Assembly (NCBI GenBank): GCA_030407005.1
Contig: JAUDYN010000013.1
Coordinates: 1 to 64,000, forward strand
Direction of reading: 5' to 3'
Length of the DNA stretch: 64,000 nucleotides
Origin: Desarmillaria ectypa
Taxonomy: Eukaryota; Basidiomycota; Agaricomycetes; Agaricales; Physalacriaceae
The notes beneath the pieces were generated by a model, which ran no database searches, was not told the DNA's origin, and worked only from the letters and a program-made list of their open reading frames with translations. The position numbers were made by a program, and so were the translations under genes. This document shows, in pieces, positions 43,130 to 56,070 of the stretch (within the stretch, counting starts at the first letter, position 1; each line of letters begins with the position of its first letter).

Positions 43130-45503
43130 CGTGTGATACGATGAGCTCGAGCGCGAGCTCGTCGTGCTCGGTGACGGTCGAGAACAAGTGATTTAGTAAG
43201 TTGTGACCTCCGAAAGCGTGACAGCGGTCCTGTCTCAAAATTTGTCAGTTTTCGTTTTTGTTTTTGTTTTCATCCCATCCATCGCTTATCACCCATGATA
43301 AGAACAAGAAAAACTGGTAATCCAAACACTGCGATATCCCCTCGAAACCAATGACTCCTTGAAAGGTTCACGTATACGACTAAGGACGCCCAGCATCCTC
43401 TTTAATTTTCTCGCCATTTCTTTTTCATTAGTTATACCATCAAGTCTCCCGGCTGACTCTAATCCACAGCAAATTTCTGTCAGAGAATGATCTCCGAGAA
43501 TGTACTAGGCCGACCTTTTCTCCATTCGGTTTGTAAAAGAAAGGTAATTGTGAGCTCTATCGATGAAATACTGAGCACTGCTCGAATCAAGTTCTAGACT
43601 TAGAGGGTCAGGAAATATCGGGTATCTGATTTGGCTGTCATTGTGGCGGCCTGCGTCCCTGCAACCCGCTCGGCTGTGGTGCACTCACCTTCAAGTCATT
43701 TCGACGCTTTCTCATTGCATCCAGAACGACGTAGAACCTAGGTACAAGGGCGAGGGACTAGGCAAAGATTCTCCTGTCGTTGTTACTCCTCGATAAGGTA
43801 CATGGCAAGATCCTGTATCTGATGGGCATTACAAGCCATCTACGTTCAACGCATCCCGAATCCTGTCTCAGGCTTGTTATACCCGCTTTCCCTTACAACT
43901 CCACCCGACATGATCCAATGTCTTCGAGAACTGATTCGAAAACGCGAGTAAACTGTACCTATAGCACCCAAGGAACAGAAACACCCAGTCCACGTTGTTA
44001 ATTCATTAACGTCACCGCGTTATACCCTCCTCAGGCCCACGAATAACGCGGCGACGTTGGTAAATGAAAAGCGGGGTTTCGGTATTTCCCCGTCATGAGA
44101 ATTCCATGGTACATTGTTGCCGCTCCATTTTTTTCAGCAAAGCAGAATAGAAACTCGAAAGAACTCTCTCAGGCGGTCATGGAACTACTATTAGCAGCGC
44201 TAGTGCAATGTTGGGGCCGAGCTAAAAAAAGAATTAGTATCATTCTGAACTTTGAAGCTGTGTTTCGTTCAGGGTAAGACTCGTGCTACCGCCTGGAGCG
44301 TTGCACTTATACCTACTTACACCTACCTGCATGAATCGGTGTTTTCTCCGGTTGCTATTGTTTCTTCGGGCGAGGCCGACATGCCCAGACTCTAGGAACT
44401 TCCACATCGTCTTTAAGCCCGGGGAACGTGCTTGCCGGTCTATTTCACATGCACACACATGCCAGTTGAGTCTGAGTCGGCCTCGGAATCAAATGATCCT
44501 GGATGCCATACGCGGAGGGCTCCCTGTAAATCAAGTCAACGACGACTTCTTGGGGCCACGCTGGGGCCTTTGTCCCGTAATGATGGTGGGAGTGTACCGT
44601 GCACGGGAGAACATGCCTGACCCGAAGTTTAAGCAACGTTTAATACGCATCAGGTCGGCGACCTTCTGACATGGCTGATTCTTCACTGATAAATTGACAG
44701 AAAAAAATCTCCATCAGAGAAAAACTTATGGAAGATATTAGGCTCTTCGCATGAAATCAATAGATATGGAAGACCTTAATTTGCGTCCACGCGACCGACA
44801 GAAGGATGTCATACCGCCGTTAAAGGCACTGCACTCCAAATCAAGGACCGGTCGTTGGAATTCGAAGAAAACAAATCTCGCAGTCGCTTGATCTCGGACA
44901 GTCCTCGAAAACCGGGATCATGAGGAGATAATTAGGCGTTGATGGTAACTCGAGGATCGCAGCAGAGAAGGCGTGGCTCGCATGGATTGCGTTCTGACAC
45001 CAGATATGATTCCGTTTCGGATATCAATTGCGCTATCTGCGAGTCGGTGTCATGGTCGGCGGCCCGGTAATTTCAATTTTAAAGTCGAGAAAATCCAAAA
45101 TGAGCATATAGATTAGGCCGTGGCACGTACGCAACGATCTTAGGATGCCAATGAAGATCTCGAACGAATTTCAACAAACAGTCGGAATTTTGGCGGATAC
45201 GCGCACATGGTACCTGTGGAGCCCGCACATTTGTTTTTCGTTTTGATACGAGTCTGATTACATTCGAGTATTTCTGAGTGGCTTGGAGTGCCAGAGTCGA
45301 CTTAGCTACAGATAATTGCCAACTTGAACGAGCTTCTTCAAGCTTGAAGTTGGGTGACTACCGGGGGGGGGGGGTCACGTGGTCGTGACGGATAACGCGG
45401 TAAACTCCGCTTTGTGGCGAGATCGTTTCTGATTCTTCCTCGACAGCTCTTCTCATGACATAAACATCCATCCCCGACTTAGACTATCTCTTCGATATCG
45501 TCA
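43130..45503. other. Long intergenic region
   Basis: 2.4 kb between divergent genes. Open stretches (for example 44283-44669 plus) have no recognisable motif and no codon pattern I trust. Near its right end are a run of 12 G (45363-45374) and CACGTG (45376-45381), about 125 bp upstream of the hydrolase ATG. Confidence 0.4.
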
Positions 45504-47141
45504 ATGATTGGCAAAACCATTCCCGAGTACGTCTTCATCCGAGCCGCAATCGCCACCCTCCGTCTTGTCGCCCCCGTCAGCATTGTTCACCTTGTCGCTT
45601 CTGCGTACCGTCGTTCTCTTCTTCTTTCTCCGTGGATATCCATCTTTACGATACCCGAAGCATTGTTCTACCTGTTTGTGTTTCTCCCTCGAAGGAAGAC
45701 ATTAGCTAAGGTGTGTAAGACACGGGAGTTACGGACGACCATCGTTCCTGAACGCTGTCATAGCCAGCGGCCCATGCTCCTCAAATCCTCACAAAGGCCG
45801 AACGCCAAAAATTGTTTACGCTTTGCTCTAAAACTGTTTTTGAACTACCCCAGTGGTTTCTCTGTTCCAACATTTTTTCAATCAAGAGAGAAAATGTTGT
45901 CGATTGGCTTCTCTGGGCTTTTTTCTCTCACGATGGCAAGGCGGCCGGTGAAATAGAGCAATGGAGAAGCGAAATAGATAACTTCATTTCTGTTCTCGAA
46001 GTTAAAATGCTCGCGGGGGTGAAATTTGAGGAAGGACGCAACAAGAACATGGATTGCATGCGGCTAACATTTGACTCAGTCATAGTGCTGCATCGGCCGC
46101 TAATTTGGTATATTGTAAGGTTCATCCTTCTCCGGAAAGAACATTTTTGATGTCCTATGCTATGCTAAGATCGTATGCTTCGTGGACATGTACACAGCTG
46201 GCCGCTTGGCATCCTTGGACTTCCGACACTACGCCCCAAAGAAATGGTTCCAGGCCTTTCCACTCCGACCTTTCACCATTTTTTCACGTGCCTCACTGGC
46301 GTTGCATGTATCGTATTGGTACCGCCCACATCGGTCAACAATCAAGAACCCAGTGATTTTCATCCACGGAATAGGCGTGCGCTCATTCTTCGGTAGCGTC
46401 TCGTTCAAGGCACTGATTTCAAGTTTTCAGATTGGATTATACCCGTACATTCCTTTCTTTCGCGAACTAGTGGCGTCGGATCCCGATGTAGGTATACTGC
46501 TCATCGAAATCCTGCCTATCAGTATGCGCATGACGTCAATGCCGGTATTGCCTCGTCTAGCGATGCTAGATGAATTTTATGCCATCACGTCGTCGCTGAA
46601 CATTACTCGGGCAGCGCTGGTGTCGCACTCTTATGGAACTGTGGTTGCCGGTCACATAATGCGGTCGCAGCAGGCTATTGATAGCCCACCACCACCGACC
46701 AAGATCACGGCATACTGTTTTATCGACCCCATTCCATTCCTTTTACATCTTCCTGATATTACATACAATTTCCTTTATCGTCCTCCAAAAGATGCGAACG
46801 AATGGTTACTCTGGTATTTTGCTAGTCGGGACGCTGATGTGGGGCGGACGTTGGCTCGTCATTTCTTTTGGACCGAAAATGTACTGTGGAAGGAAGATTT
46901 ACAGGGAGAGAACGCCGCCGTGGTGCTATCCGGAGAAGACCAAATTGTTCCGACAGCGAAAGTATGGGAGTATCTAACGGACCAGCCTCAAATAGAGGAG
47001 AGATGGGTAAAGGAAGATGGAAAATTGGAAGTTCTGTACTTCGATGGTGCGGATCATGCAACTGTTTTTGAGAGGAAGACGGCGTGCATTTGTATGATTA
47101 AAGTCCTTCATAGATTGGCTAGGATAGATGTCATGAATTAG
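45504..47141 (+). CDS. Alpha/beta hydrolase-fold protein
   Basis: Three exons (45504-45710, 45764-46114, 46170-47141), introns of 53 and 55 bp, 509 residues. The N-terminus is hydrophobic (LSPWISIFTIPEALFYLFVF, likely membrane segment). Residues about 70-190 form the helical region seen in fungal members (QKLFTLC, IKRENVVDWLLWAFF, HRPLIWY). The hydrolase domain shows VIFIHGIGV (oxyanion loop), the nucleophile elbow VSHSYGTVVAGH (Ser in SHSYG rather than GxSxG), an acidic residue in GEDQIVPT and a His in GADHATVF. Probably an esterase or lipase-like enzyme at an internal membrane; substrate unknown. It converges with the next gene, 88 bp away. Confidence 0.88.
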
Positions 47142-47228
47142 ACTTGTAACATTGTATATATGTGTAATACTCTAGAAATACAGCGGCAATAAAAATCAGC
47201 ACTATTACAGTAACTTCAGTAAGAGACA

Positions 47229-48367
47229 TTATATGAAGAGAGTGTCTGTGTTCACACTGCCGGCAGTAGTGGTTGGCAACGATGATGCAGAGCTCGCCGT
47301 TGTTTTAGGTTCCGTGTCAATGTAAGGACTGTCTGAAACAGAAAGTGGGAAAACATCACTCGTATTAAGATACAACGGGGCTTGAGTCTTACTGTGAATG
47401 TCCTGAATTAGAAAGCGGCACGGCACCATTAATCAGGTAAATCTAGACTCACCGAGCACCGGAGAAAATTCTAGGGATGTCGTAATTATTTCCAAACAGA
47501 GTCGTTCTATTAAACAAAGGCAGGGCATCCATGTATGCCAGTTGGTTCTTCATGCACCCGGGTTCCCACCCAAACGGTAACTCGCCGTAATAAGCCAGGG
47601 AATATAATTTTATCACGCCAACCTGTGCGAAATCCTGCCGAAGGCAAAACAAGATGCGAAATGGACGGTACCTCTACAGCATTAGTTAACGAATAACCAT
47701 CGGGAGCACAAGAATCATTTCCAATGGCATCCAACCATTTACTTGAGCTTGATACCGAAGTCCCCGATGCGAAATCAAATGAATGCATTGACTGCTCAAC
47801 GTATTCTGTTATGCCATAACAGAAAGAAGAGACACGGGTGCGTACTTCATGCAACCCAGTTTCGATGGCGGAATCACCGAAAAGATGTATATCCCCGTTG
47901 GTTAGGGTGTACGCGTGTGTACTTGTATCGCCGAGAACAACGACAGTCGCAACATAACGTCTCAAGCCTACCGGTACCCGGCCAAGTTGATCAACGACCG
48001 TATCCATGGTCATATTCGCATTGGAACATCGACACACAGTCCAGGGATCGCCGCAGTCATCGAAGGTGACGTTAGTAGCTGTCATGCCGTCGGTACATTC
48101 GCCGCCAGGAACGTTATATGCCCCGCAATTCTCTGGTAAAGCCCTGAGTGTCGTCACAGAAGTCGTCGTGCTCGCTGGCATGTTCGCCGTTAAGTTAAAA
48201 TTGAACTTTTCTTCTTGGGCGGCGAGGTTGAGAGCGGCTCCCGTTACGACAATAGCATTCTGTACATCTTCCAAAGATGTGTTAGCGTATATAACGGTGG
48301 CGTCAACGGGGAGAGACGGAACAGAGAATAGGAAATAAACATGCAGGAGGATGTTATCGAGCATCAA
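47229..48367 (-). CDS. Secreted protein resembling conidiation-specific protein 13
   Basis: 346 residues in three exons (48367-47672, 47634-47453, 47391-47229), introns of 37 and 61 bp. It starts with a signal peptide (MMLDNILLHVYFLFSVPSL). The body has paired cysteines (CGAYNVPGGEC, DCGDPWTVCRC), N-glycosylation sites and the segment VPVGLRRYVATVVV...TLTNGDIHLFGD followed by HEVRT, then a second-exon part with GYSLTNAVE+DFAQVGVIKLYS and ELPFGWEPGCMKNQLAYM. These match the layout I know from con-13-like fungal secreted proteins, which carry a metalloprotease-like HE motif. Here the expected second His of HExxH is Thr, so catalysis is doubtful. The tail is S/T-rich. Confidence 0.7.
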
Positions 48368-48805
48368 CTTCGACTCTCCTTGCCCGACCAGGGGACCTCG
48401 GTGAAGAATTGATTAGGAAAAGTGGGGTACCCAGACCCTACCAGGCTTTCCGGAGAGGTACCAAAGGAGTTAGAGACGTTATTTAGTAAAGTAAAGTCTT
48501 GCATAGCCATCCATAGTCATGATAGATTGCCACAGTATTCTTAGAATGTTACTCTAGTCCACAGAGCGACTACCGTCAGGCATCCCAGAATCGAGATTTG
48601 TGTTCCGGCATGCATCGGTTCTGGTAACCAGGGTCAGATATTCGTGCCATGCCAAAATGTAGACAGAGCAGCAAGGAAACAGATCTAGGACCGCCTCCAA
48701 AAGACAGTATCAGTCATCATAAATTTTGCACAAGTTGCTATAGCCAATATGGTTAGGGTTTAAGCAGTGTTGTTGATTGGTACAATGGCTGGAAGTAAAT
48801 AGGAC

Positions 48806-48811
48806 CACGTG
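48806..48811. promoter_or_regulatory. CACGTG element upstream of the phosphate transporter gene
   Basis: CCACGTGG lies 132-137 bp upstream of the transporter ATG. In yeasts and Cryptococcus the bHLH factor Pho4 binds CACGTG in phosphate-starvation genes. The motif is short and also occurs in other promoters of this window, so the link is inference. Confidence 0.35.
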
Positions 48812-48942
48812 GAATGGACCGCTGCCACACCCTAATTCAGCAGCAAACGTCCATGTACCCTACGACTCCTTAATCGTGACTTTACGACTTAATCCCATCT
48901 AGGCACTAGAACCGACTCAAACTTCAATTTTACGAATTCACC

Positions 48943-51900
48943 ATGAAGTTTAGGTACTTCGTCACATTGTCGGTATCGAAAATACAGTCTAATTATTCGA
49001 TATCAGCTCCTCGTTGAAGTTCAACGCCGTATCCGAATGGTGGGACGAATACATCGCGTGCGTTACCCCTTTTTTCTCTCCGCATTTTTACTCATTCAAG
49101 GGCACAGGTATGAAACCCTCAAAAAGTACATCTACCAGCTCGAGAAGCAACAGAGTGAATTGGATCATTCGTACCATGATTTGGAGTCCAATGAAACCTC
49201 GTCTCTGGTAGGACGTCAAGGTGCAGCTACCGACGCTGTTTTTATCCCATTACTCGACCGGGAGCTCAAGAAAATAATGCTTTTCTATGAGGCTCAGGAG
49301 AAGGATTTGTTGGAGGAACTTCAAGACCTGGAGAAACTGGTTCTACAGCAAGAGGAGACAGGATACGACGACGGAAATTATTATATGGACGACGGGCTAT
49401 ACGATGACGACGATGACGATGATAGTGAGCTTGGACATAGCGCTGAACCCATGCATCGACGACGCCGGACGTCTACTTCGAGACAGCGCCGGAATTCATC
49501 TGCGCTGCGAGGTACGTACGCATCACAATAAGTGAAAGCGGTTACTCATGACATTGTAGCTGGAATTCCAGAGGAGTCCCTTACCCGTCACAGATATAGT
49601 ATATCTAGCGACGAATACAACGGCCTTGAACAAAGCACCTCTTCCCTTCGAAACGATTCGAGGACGAAACGTGCACTGAGCAAGATCACCAATCACCTTC
49701 CCTTTATGGGTGGCACGGCGACACCCGCGCCTGACACGATATGGACCGCCAAGACGAATTTTGCGTACGACACACGACTGTTGTATAAACGCCGGATTAC
49801 CACCCTATACACCTCGTTTACGTCGTTGAGGTCTTACGTAGAGATAAACTATGCGGGATTTCGGAAGATATTGAAAAAGTAGACTTCTTTGGATCTCCTC
49901 ATTCGTCATGCTAACATATCACTTTTCTGTAGGTACGACAAGGTCCTGTACGGTGAGCTCAAAGACCGGTATCTTCACGAAGTCGTGGAATTGGCACAAC
50001 CTTTCACCCAGGAGTCTAAAGACAGACTCAATGATGCCATTGCATGTCTAGTGGATTTGTACACGAAATGTGTAACTCGCGGTGACATATATGCTGCCAA
50101 GCAACAGTTGAAGCTGCATCAACGGGAGCAGATCGCATGGGAGCGAGATACTGTTTGGCGGCAGATGATCGGTCGTGAACGACGGGGCGAGGGCGATAGA
50201 CCCAAAGCCATCGGAGTGGATGTGCTCAAAGAGGACGAGGACGTGGTCGCCGTCTCTACTCCGGTTGGTCGATTGAAACTTTCGAAAAAGCTGCTATGGG
50301 TTTCAGTATCCTTGGCCATCTTTGTGACCATGCTAAATGTCCAGTTCATAGAGGGCGAAGCAGCCAACCGGTGTCTTGCCATCCTCGTGTTCTGTACGAT
50401 ATTATGGGCCACAGAGGTTCGTTCCAAGTTGACTGCTCGCCTTTCCTTTTTCTTATGTTTTTTTTTCGCAGGCTATTCCGTTATTTGTCACGTCAATGAC
50501 GGTCCCCATACTCGCGGTTTGTTTACGTGTTGTCAGAGACGATAATGATGAGCGCCTTGCACCTCCTGCCGCGACTAAGTGAGTCTTCCTGTCCCCGTGG
50601 ATGACATCTGTGAATCTGATCCATATACAGATATATATTTTCAGTCATGTTCTCTCCGACAATAATGCTTCTCATTGGTGGGTTCACGATATCTTCCGGG
50701 CTCAGCAAAACGAATATCGATCGGATGCTCATCACACGCGTTTTGAACCTGGCCGGAACTAAGCCAAGGACCGTTCTCCTTGCATTTATGGGCGTGTCCT
50801 GCTTCGCTAGTATGTGGATAAGGTGAATAGCCTTCGAACATGTTCTTTGCAAGACTTGATCCGCGGTTCCAGTAATGTGGCAGCGCCAACGTTATGTTTC
50901 ACGCTCATTCGTGTATGTCATGTGTTAATGTATGAATGTCAAACGTTGAAGGTGTCTATGCATAGCCCATTCTACGAACATTACCACCTAAGGCCTCCTT
51001 CGGACCGTGTCTAATTGTGAGCACCTACGGATACGTCCTGCCTTGCGTCAAATTGATATTTGTTTACCGCTAGCTGGGAATTGCCCTGGCGGCCAACATT
51101 GGTGGTCAAAGTTCGCCTATATCCTCACCCCAGAATTTGATTGCCTTGGAGAAGATGGATCCCCCTCTTGACTGGGCTAAATGGTTTGCTGTCGCGCTAC
51201 CCGTGTCTGCCATTTCGATCCTCCTAATATGGGGCCTTCTTCTGGCATCATACCGGCCCGCTGAGTCACCAGATGGTGATGGTGAAATCGAGATAAAGAC
51301 GATCAGACCCACACGGGAAACCTTTACGGCGAAGCAGTACTGGGTGTCATTCGTCTGTCTCTTCACCATCGCGCTTTGGTGTGTGGCCCATGAGATTGAG
51401 CACTACGTGGGTGATATGGGTGTGATTGCATTGATTCCGATCATTGCGTTCTTTTCGACGGGCGTATTGAAGAAGGTGCGTTGGTACATTTTCTATTTAG
51501 ATTTTGCTGAGAAGCGTCGTCAAGGATGACTTCGAACAATTTGCTTGGACGATCGTGTTCCTGGCGATGGGTGGGATTGCCCTCGGCAAAGCAGTAATGT
51601 CGAGCGGTCTTCTTGAAGTGATGGATATCATAATCCGTGACATGGTTGATGGGTTCAGTTTGTACACTGTTGTCATGATCATGTCTCCTATTGTTCTGGT
51701 AAGTCTGATCTCAATGGTCTACCCTATCCCGCTAATTATTTCAATATTATATGTCTTAGGTTGTATCCACTTTCATCAGTCACACCATCGCCAGTGTACT
51801 TCTGGTGCCCATCGCCGCCGAGGTTGGCTCGAGCCTCGAGGGTAATCCTAAGAATCTTCTCATCTTTATTACGGGCCTCATCTGTTCCGCTGGAATGGGA

Positions 51901-52233
51901 ATGCCTGTCTCTGGTTTCCCGAATCAGACGGCGTAAGTCTCTTTCTCCTGTCACGACTGCACCGGATAAGGTACTGAATATGTGGCGTAGTGCGACTCAG
52001 GAGAACGAGCTGGGTGAACTTTATCTAAGTAACGTGGACTTCTTGAAGAACGGCGTGCCAGCCAGTATTATTGCCACTCTTGTGGGTATTCGTTATTGAC
52101 ATCTCGTCAGGTCTCTGTATGACGCTTTTCGTAGGTTGTGTCAACTGTTGGCTTTATACTAATGAAGGCCATTGGGTGAGTGCTCGTGCCAGCCTCGTGT
52201 CTTTTTATCACTGACGTCCTCCGAAGTCTTTGA
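48943..52233 (+). CDS. SPX-domain phosphate transporter (PHO87/PHO90/PHO91 type)
   Basis: Low-affinity phosphate carrier of the plasma or vacuolar membrane. It has about a dozen exons, the first being 48943-48953, 49007-49057, 49108-49511, 49560-49878 and one from 49933. The SPX domain starts at residue 1 (MKFSSSLKFNAVSEWWDEYI, then YETLKKYIYQLEKQQ) and runs to about residue 310 (SYVEINYAGFRKILKKYDKV), with an acidic insert of D residues near 49395-49425. The second half is a multi-pass divalent-anion:Na+ symporter region: LLWVSVSLAIFVTMLNVQF, PTIMLLIGGFTISSGLSKTN, MWI+NVAAPTLCFTLI, LGIALAANIGGQSSPISSPQ, IALIPIIAFFSTG, VSTFISHTIASVLLVPIAAE, GMPVSGFPN and a final MKAIGL. The SPX domain senses inositol pyrophosphates and limits uptake. 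The gene appears intact. Confidence 0.95.
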
Positions 52234-53067
52234 TGTGATATACAGAGAATATAGTTATTAAAACTTCTGTCTGTTCTTCCGCTCCGCAGTCTGAGTTTTC
52301 ACAAAACATGTTCTTCAGGGCCCTTCTTTTTAGGGCAGTCGAGGCCGTGGTGCGGTAAGCTTGATAACTTTACCAGCACTTACCAACGATCTCTCAGTTC
52401 TTTATCTGAGCACCTGACGATATGCAGGGATTCTACAAATATGCCACGCCCCCTTTCATTTTCTGGACCAGGAGGAAACGACGTGAACTGTCGAAGGTGT
52501 GATTATCGTATATTCCGATCAAAAGTGATCGAGGGAGTGCTGCCTAGAAAAACGTGGACCGAAGTCAGGCATCGAGATTGCAGCTCGAGCCTGTCCTCGA
52601 ACTTCTCGGTACCGGTTGGTATAAACGCAATCGTTGTGCGATCCATTGTTTGGGGATGTCAGGGAAAGGTCCAGCCGCTAAGCGGTAAAGGGGCTAATGC
52701 AATAAATACTACAAAGCGGCTGTTGTATAATATTTTCCGTTAGTCCCAAATCTTTGAATATCGATAAGTAACTTGGCAGCAATGATGAACTAAGTTCTAG
52801 TTAAATTCCATAACTAGTGCCAATTGCAGATGGACAGAAAGGAAGCATTTACATATAATAATGATAGTATCTGGAAAGCAAGTCCAAGATGAATAGGCTA
52901 TCAGAGGTATTCTAGCAATGTACCGCAGCGGAAATTCAAGTAGTGCGTACAACATTAAGATGCGAATATACATATATATCATAGTGTACAAGCTTGTACA
53001 AGCTGAACCAAAAGCGTTTATGATGAAACTATAAAAAAGATAGTGTTTGAATTAAAGTTTATATATT
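52234..53067. other. Intergenic between convergent genes
   Basis: AT-rich 3' flanks of the transporter and the APSES gene. No gene recognised. Confidence 0.5.
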
Positions 53068-55055
53068 TCACCAAGGTCGAAGCGGTGGCGACAACTCATC
53101 AGAAAAATCAGGCATCATGGACCGATGTTCCTTTGCCTTCACAGCCAGGTGCTCCTGTGCGATGGCCGAGTGTCGAAACGGCCAGCCCGGATTATGTAGC
53201 CCCCGAAACGTGTCCATAGGTGCCGATGGGGTTACAGAAGGCAAACCAGAGGGTATTGAGTGGGGCGTGGTAGGGGAAATGGGAGAGGCGTTCGAAGAAG
53301 TACTCGATTGGGAAGCACCGGACGAGGGTATAGTGATGGTTGGATAATGTGGATGAAACCGTCTTTCGGACTTCACGCGATCGCCGTAAGAGCTTTGCCG
53401 GTAGGGGTTCTCCGACTGCGGACTATAAACAAATGCTGTGAGATGATTGTCGATATCATAGAGGGGATAAGACATACTTAGAAATTGGCGAAGTCGGTGT
53501 GGATGGTGGGCGCCTCCTGTCCCAGTGCTGATCCATCTCGGAGTGGAAGGCATCATCGCTATCATCGTCGGATCGCAGACGACGTAGGACAGCAGCGGAA
53601 TCATTTGCGTCTATACCTCTGAGGTCCTCCAAAGCCGATATCGGAGGCAAGGCGTAGGGTGATGGAGATGAGTATTTGGATGAAGCGGAATGATCGGTTC
53701 GAATGGGTGGAAGGACAATGTGTTCTATCGGCCGCGAATCCCGCGAAGTTAGTGAATCCAATGGAACAAGCTGATGCGAGGCACGGCTGGAAGGTGTAGA
53801 GGGTGGCGGATACGGCGAATATCGAGGTGGCGGTCCCCGACTTGTGCGACGCCCAGATGAGCACAGAAGGGTGGGTGGTAAAGTGTCAATATCCATATTA
53901 AATTCACATCGATGCTCCTGCAGTGAAGGGTACGGAGAATAGACGGGAAGCGGTCTTCGACTGTCCGACTTGGAGTCATCTGAGCTTGTATCTTTCACCA
54001 CGTTCCACTTTGTGGGTTCGACGGTGGTAGCGTAAACGGGAGTTTGGGTTCCCCTCCGCGCACGTCGCCGGTTATGGCCAGCAACAACCTGGCCGTAACC
54101 CGGCTGGTCTGGAGACAGACATGTGCTCGGAAATGTGGGTCTATAATAATGTATGTGAGCTGAACAGTAATAGCGGCACGAATACGGTGCAGCATACCCA
54201 AACAATGGAACCAACTCGTCTCTAATGGTCCAAGCGACCCTAACGCGAACGTCAGTGGGATGCCATTGAACGGAGTAATAGTGACGCACCTTCTCGACAA
54301 CCTTAGGGCAACCTGGAATGGTTCGGAACGGTAAGTTGGGGAGATAGTGAGGTTAATGCAAAGGTGATCGTACCTCGTATGGCATCCATGTACCCTGTAT
54401 CTTGAGGTAGCCACCTCTGACACGCCTGATGAGAGGCGCGAGATCCGGCTGGGAGTCAATCATCTTTACGATGTCGGCTAGAAGGCACATTGAGCATAAC
54501 GGTTCAGCAGTAAACTGGAAATACCGCTCACCTTTTGAATGGCCAAGAGCTGGAGAAGGGGGGGAGAGTCAGTCGCAGAGCATTACCTACCTGATATATC
54601 GGCATACCTTTCCAAATTCCAGTCCACAGGATATAACCGTCGTCAATATCCATCATAATCCATTGACCGTTCAACGGATATTCATATACAGGTCTGGAGA
54701 AAAATCAGGAAGAAAGCAAATGGCGCGGCACGGACACGCACATGTATCCTCGTGGATCGTTGCTTGTAATGTATCTGCCTTTGGTGACATGGTGGTTTGG
54801 ACTGGCGTATGGGCGAAAACGCGCGCCCGCGCCTTGCGGGGAGACTTGCATTGTTTCCTGTGTAGTCAAAGTCAGAATCAACATGGGTGTTTTAATAGAA
54901 TCGCACCCTGACATACCTGAAGTATACCTGTTGTCATTGGCCAGCAGAATAGAAGCTACGTCGTGAGATGGAGGTGTAGCTTGAGAGTCCGGAATGAGGT
55001 ATGTGGGACGGAAGGTGGGCCGCTGTGTGGAGTGCGAAGTTGGTGGATGTAACAA
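53068..55055 (-). CDS. APSES/KilA-N-type transcription factor
   Basis: Multi-exon minus-strand gene, stop near 53068. Pieces, in order: N-terminal exon (HPPTSHSTQRPTFRPTYLIP, ending ILLANDNRY); ETMQVSPQGAGARFRPYASP and KGRYITSNDPRGY; PVYEYPLNGQWIMMDIDDGY then ILWTGIWK; ADIVKMIDSQPDLAPLIRRV and RGGYLKIQGTWMPYE; VALRLSRR; VAWTIRDELVPLFG; PTFPSTCLSPDQPGYGQVV. This is the DNA-binding fold shared by APSES proteins and KilA-N. Five introns of about 50-65 bp fall inside the domain. The C-terminal half is disordered, S/P-rich (SPYPPPSTPSS), with KSERRFHPHY and a last exon ending LSPPLRPW. No ankyrin repeats, so it is nearer StuA/Xbp1-like than Mbp1-like proteins; expected to act in the nucleus in development. 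The 5' end is uncertain. Confidence 0.85.
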
Positions 55056-56070
55056 AAGAGGAGAAAAAGAAACAGGTCTGGGTAGTCATCAATTTCGGCA
55101 GTTTTCTGCGAAGCCGCGTATCACAGTTCAGGGACCCTAATACGGTTGTACCACGCGTAAACAGGTCTCCATGCGTGCCGTAAATGGAAAGCGAGAGTAC
55201 GGCTCCAAATTTGACGGCCTCGGCCCCGGCAGCATCGATCACTAAGATGAACCCCTTGAGATCTCATCTGGCGGGGACCCTATGATTCAGTCAGGATTCC
55301 GTTCCATGTTCTCGACATCTTCAGGTTCGGCCGCCTATTTCCCGTCAACCCGCTAGTTTTTTCCAAAGGAATCTTGGTCTCGCACTCATAGTTACGGGGA
55401 CTTCTGCGATACATCGTGATGACCACTGTGTTGGTAATGTCTGCGTCCTGAGGCTAAATTTGATACATTCCATGAATCGGAACATTGTTAAGGATGTCGC
55501 CTGCAGCAGCGGAATTTGCTTAAGCGTTCAAGTTCGCGGCTGGGGGAGATCAGCCCCCGGCTCTCCATTTAGATGGGTAGATCGAAAATTGTTCGAAACA
55601 ATTTTCGCCCGTGGAATGATATAGGAGGGAACCAATGGATGGCGGTGGCTGTGAAATGTGACAAGATGTAAAAAAAAAAGCAATATCGGGCCGGCCGGCC
55701 TGGGGTCGGAGACCTACCGAAAAAAGAAATGTCTTCGATCATGACGACTGTTTGTTATGGTGCCTGGATCCTCGATCGAGCCGTCACGAGTCGGATTCTG
55801 TCGGATTGGGCCTGAGAAACGTGTCCGAGGTTCGGGGAAGTCGCGGTCACGGTTGTGACACCGCCAACCCGTTTTTATCGCAGTTCTGTCGGTACCGAAA
55901 CCATGTGCAAAAGGAAGCCCTTGTGTAAGCCACAGCATCCATGCGTTGATGAACCTTACTCAGGGTGTCGTCTGGCCTTCAAGAAGGTGCGAATAACATA
56001 ACTTTCAGAAATGTTCTACGGGCCCTTATTGCCCCAAAATGGCAGAAGTGTACATGTTAACACTCTTAGA
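55056..56070. other. Intergenic, no gene seen
   Basis: Upstream of the APSES gene. Contains a short GGCCGGCCGGCC run near 55690 and an A run (55671-55679). Nothing else recognised. Confidence 0.4.

Noticed and set aside
43141..43165. Near-palindrome gagctcgagcgcgagctc in the 5' leader of the SAM gene as a regulatory element
   Set aside because: Only a 7-bp stem with a short loop in GC-rich sequence; easily due to chance.
44283..44669. 128-codon open frame as a gene
   Set aside because: No motif, no convincing splice context, and opposite-strand frames of similar length overlap it.
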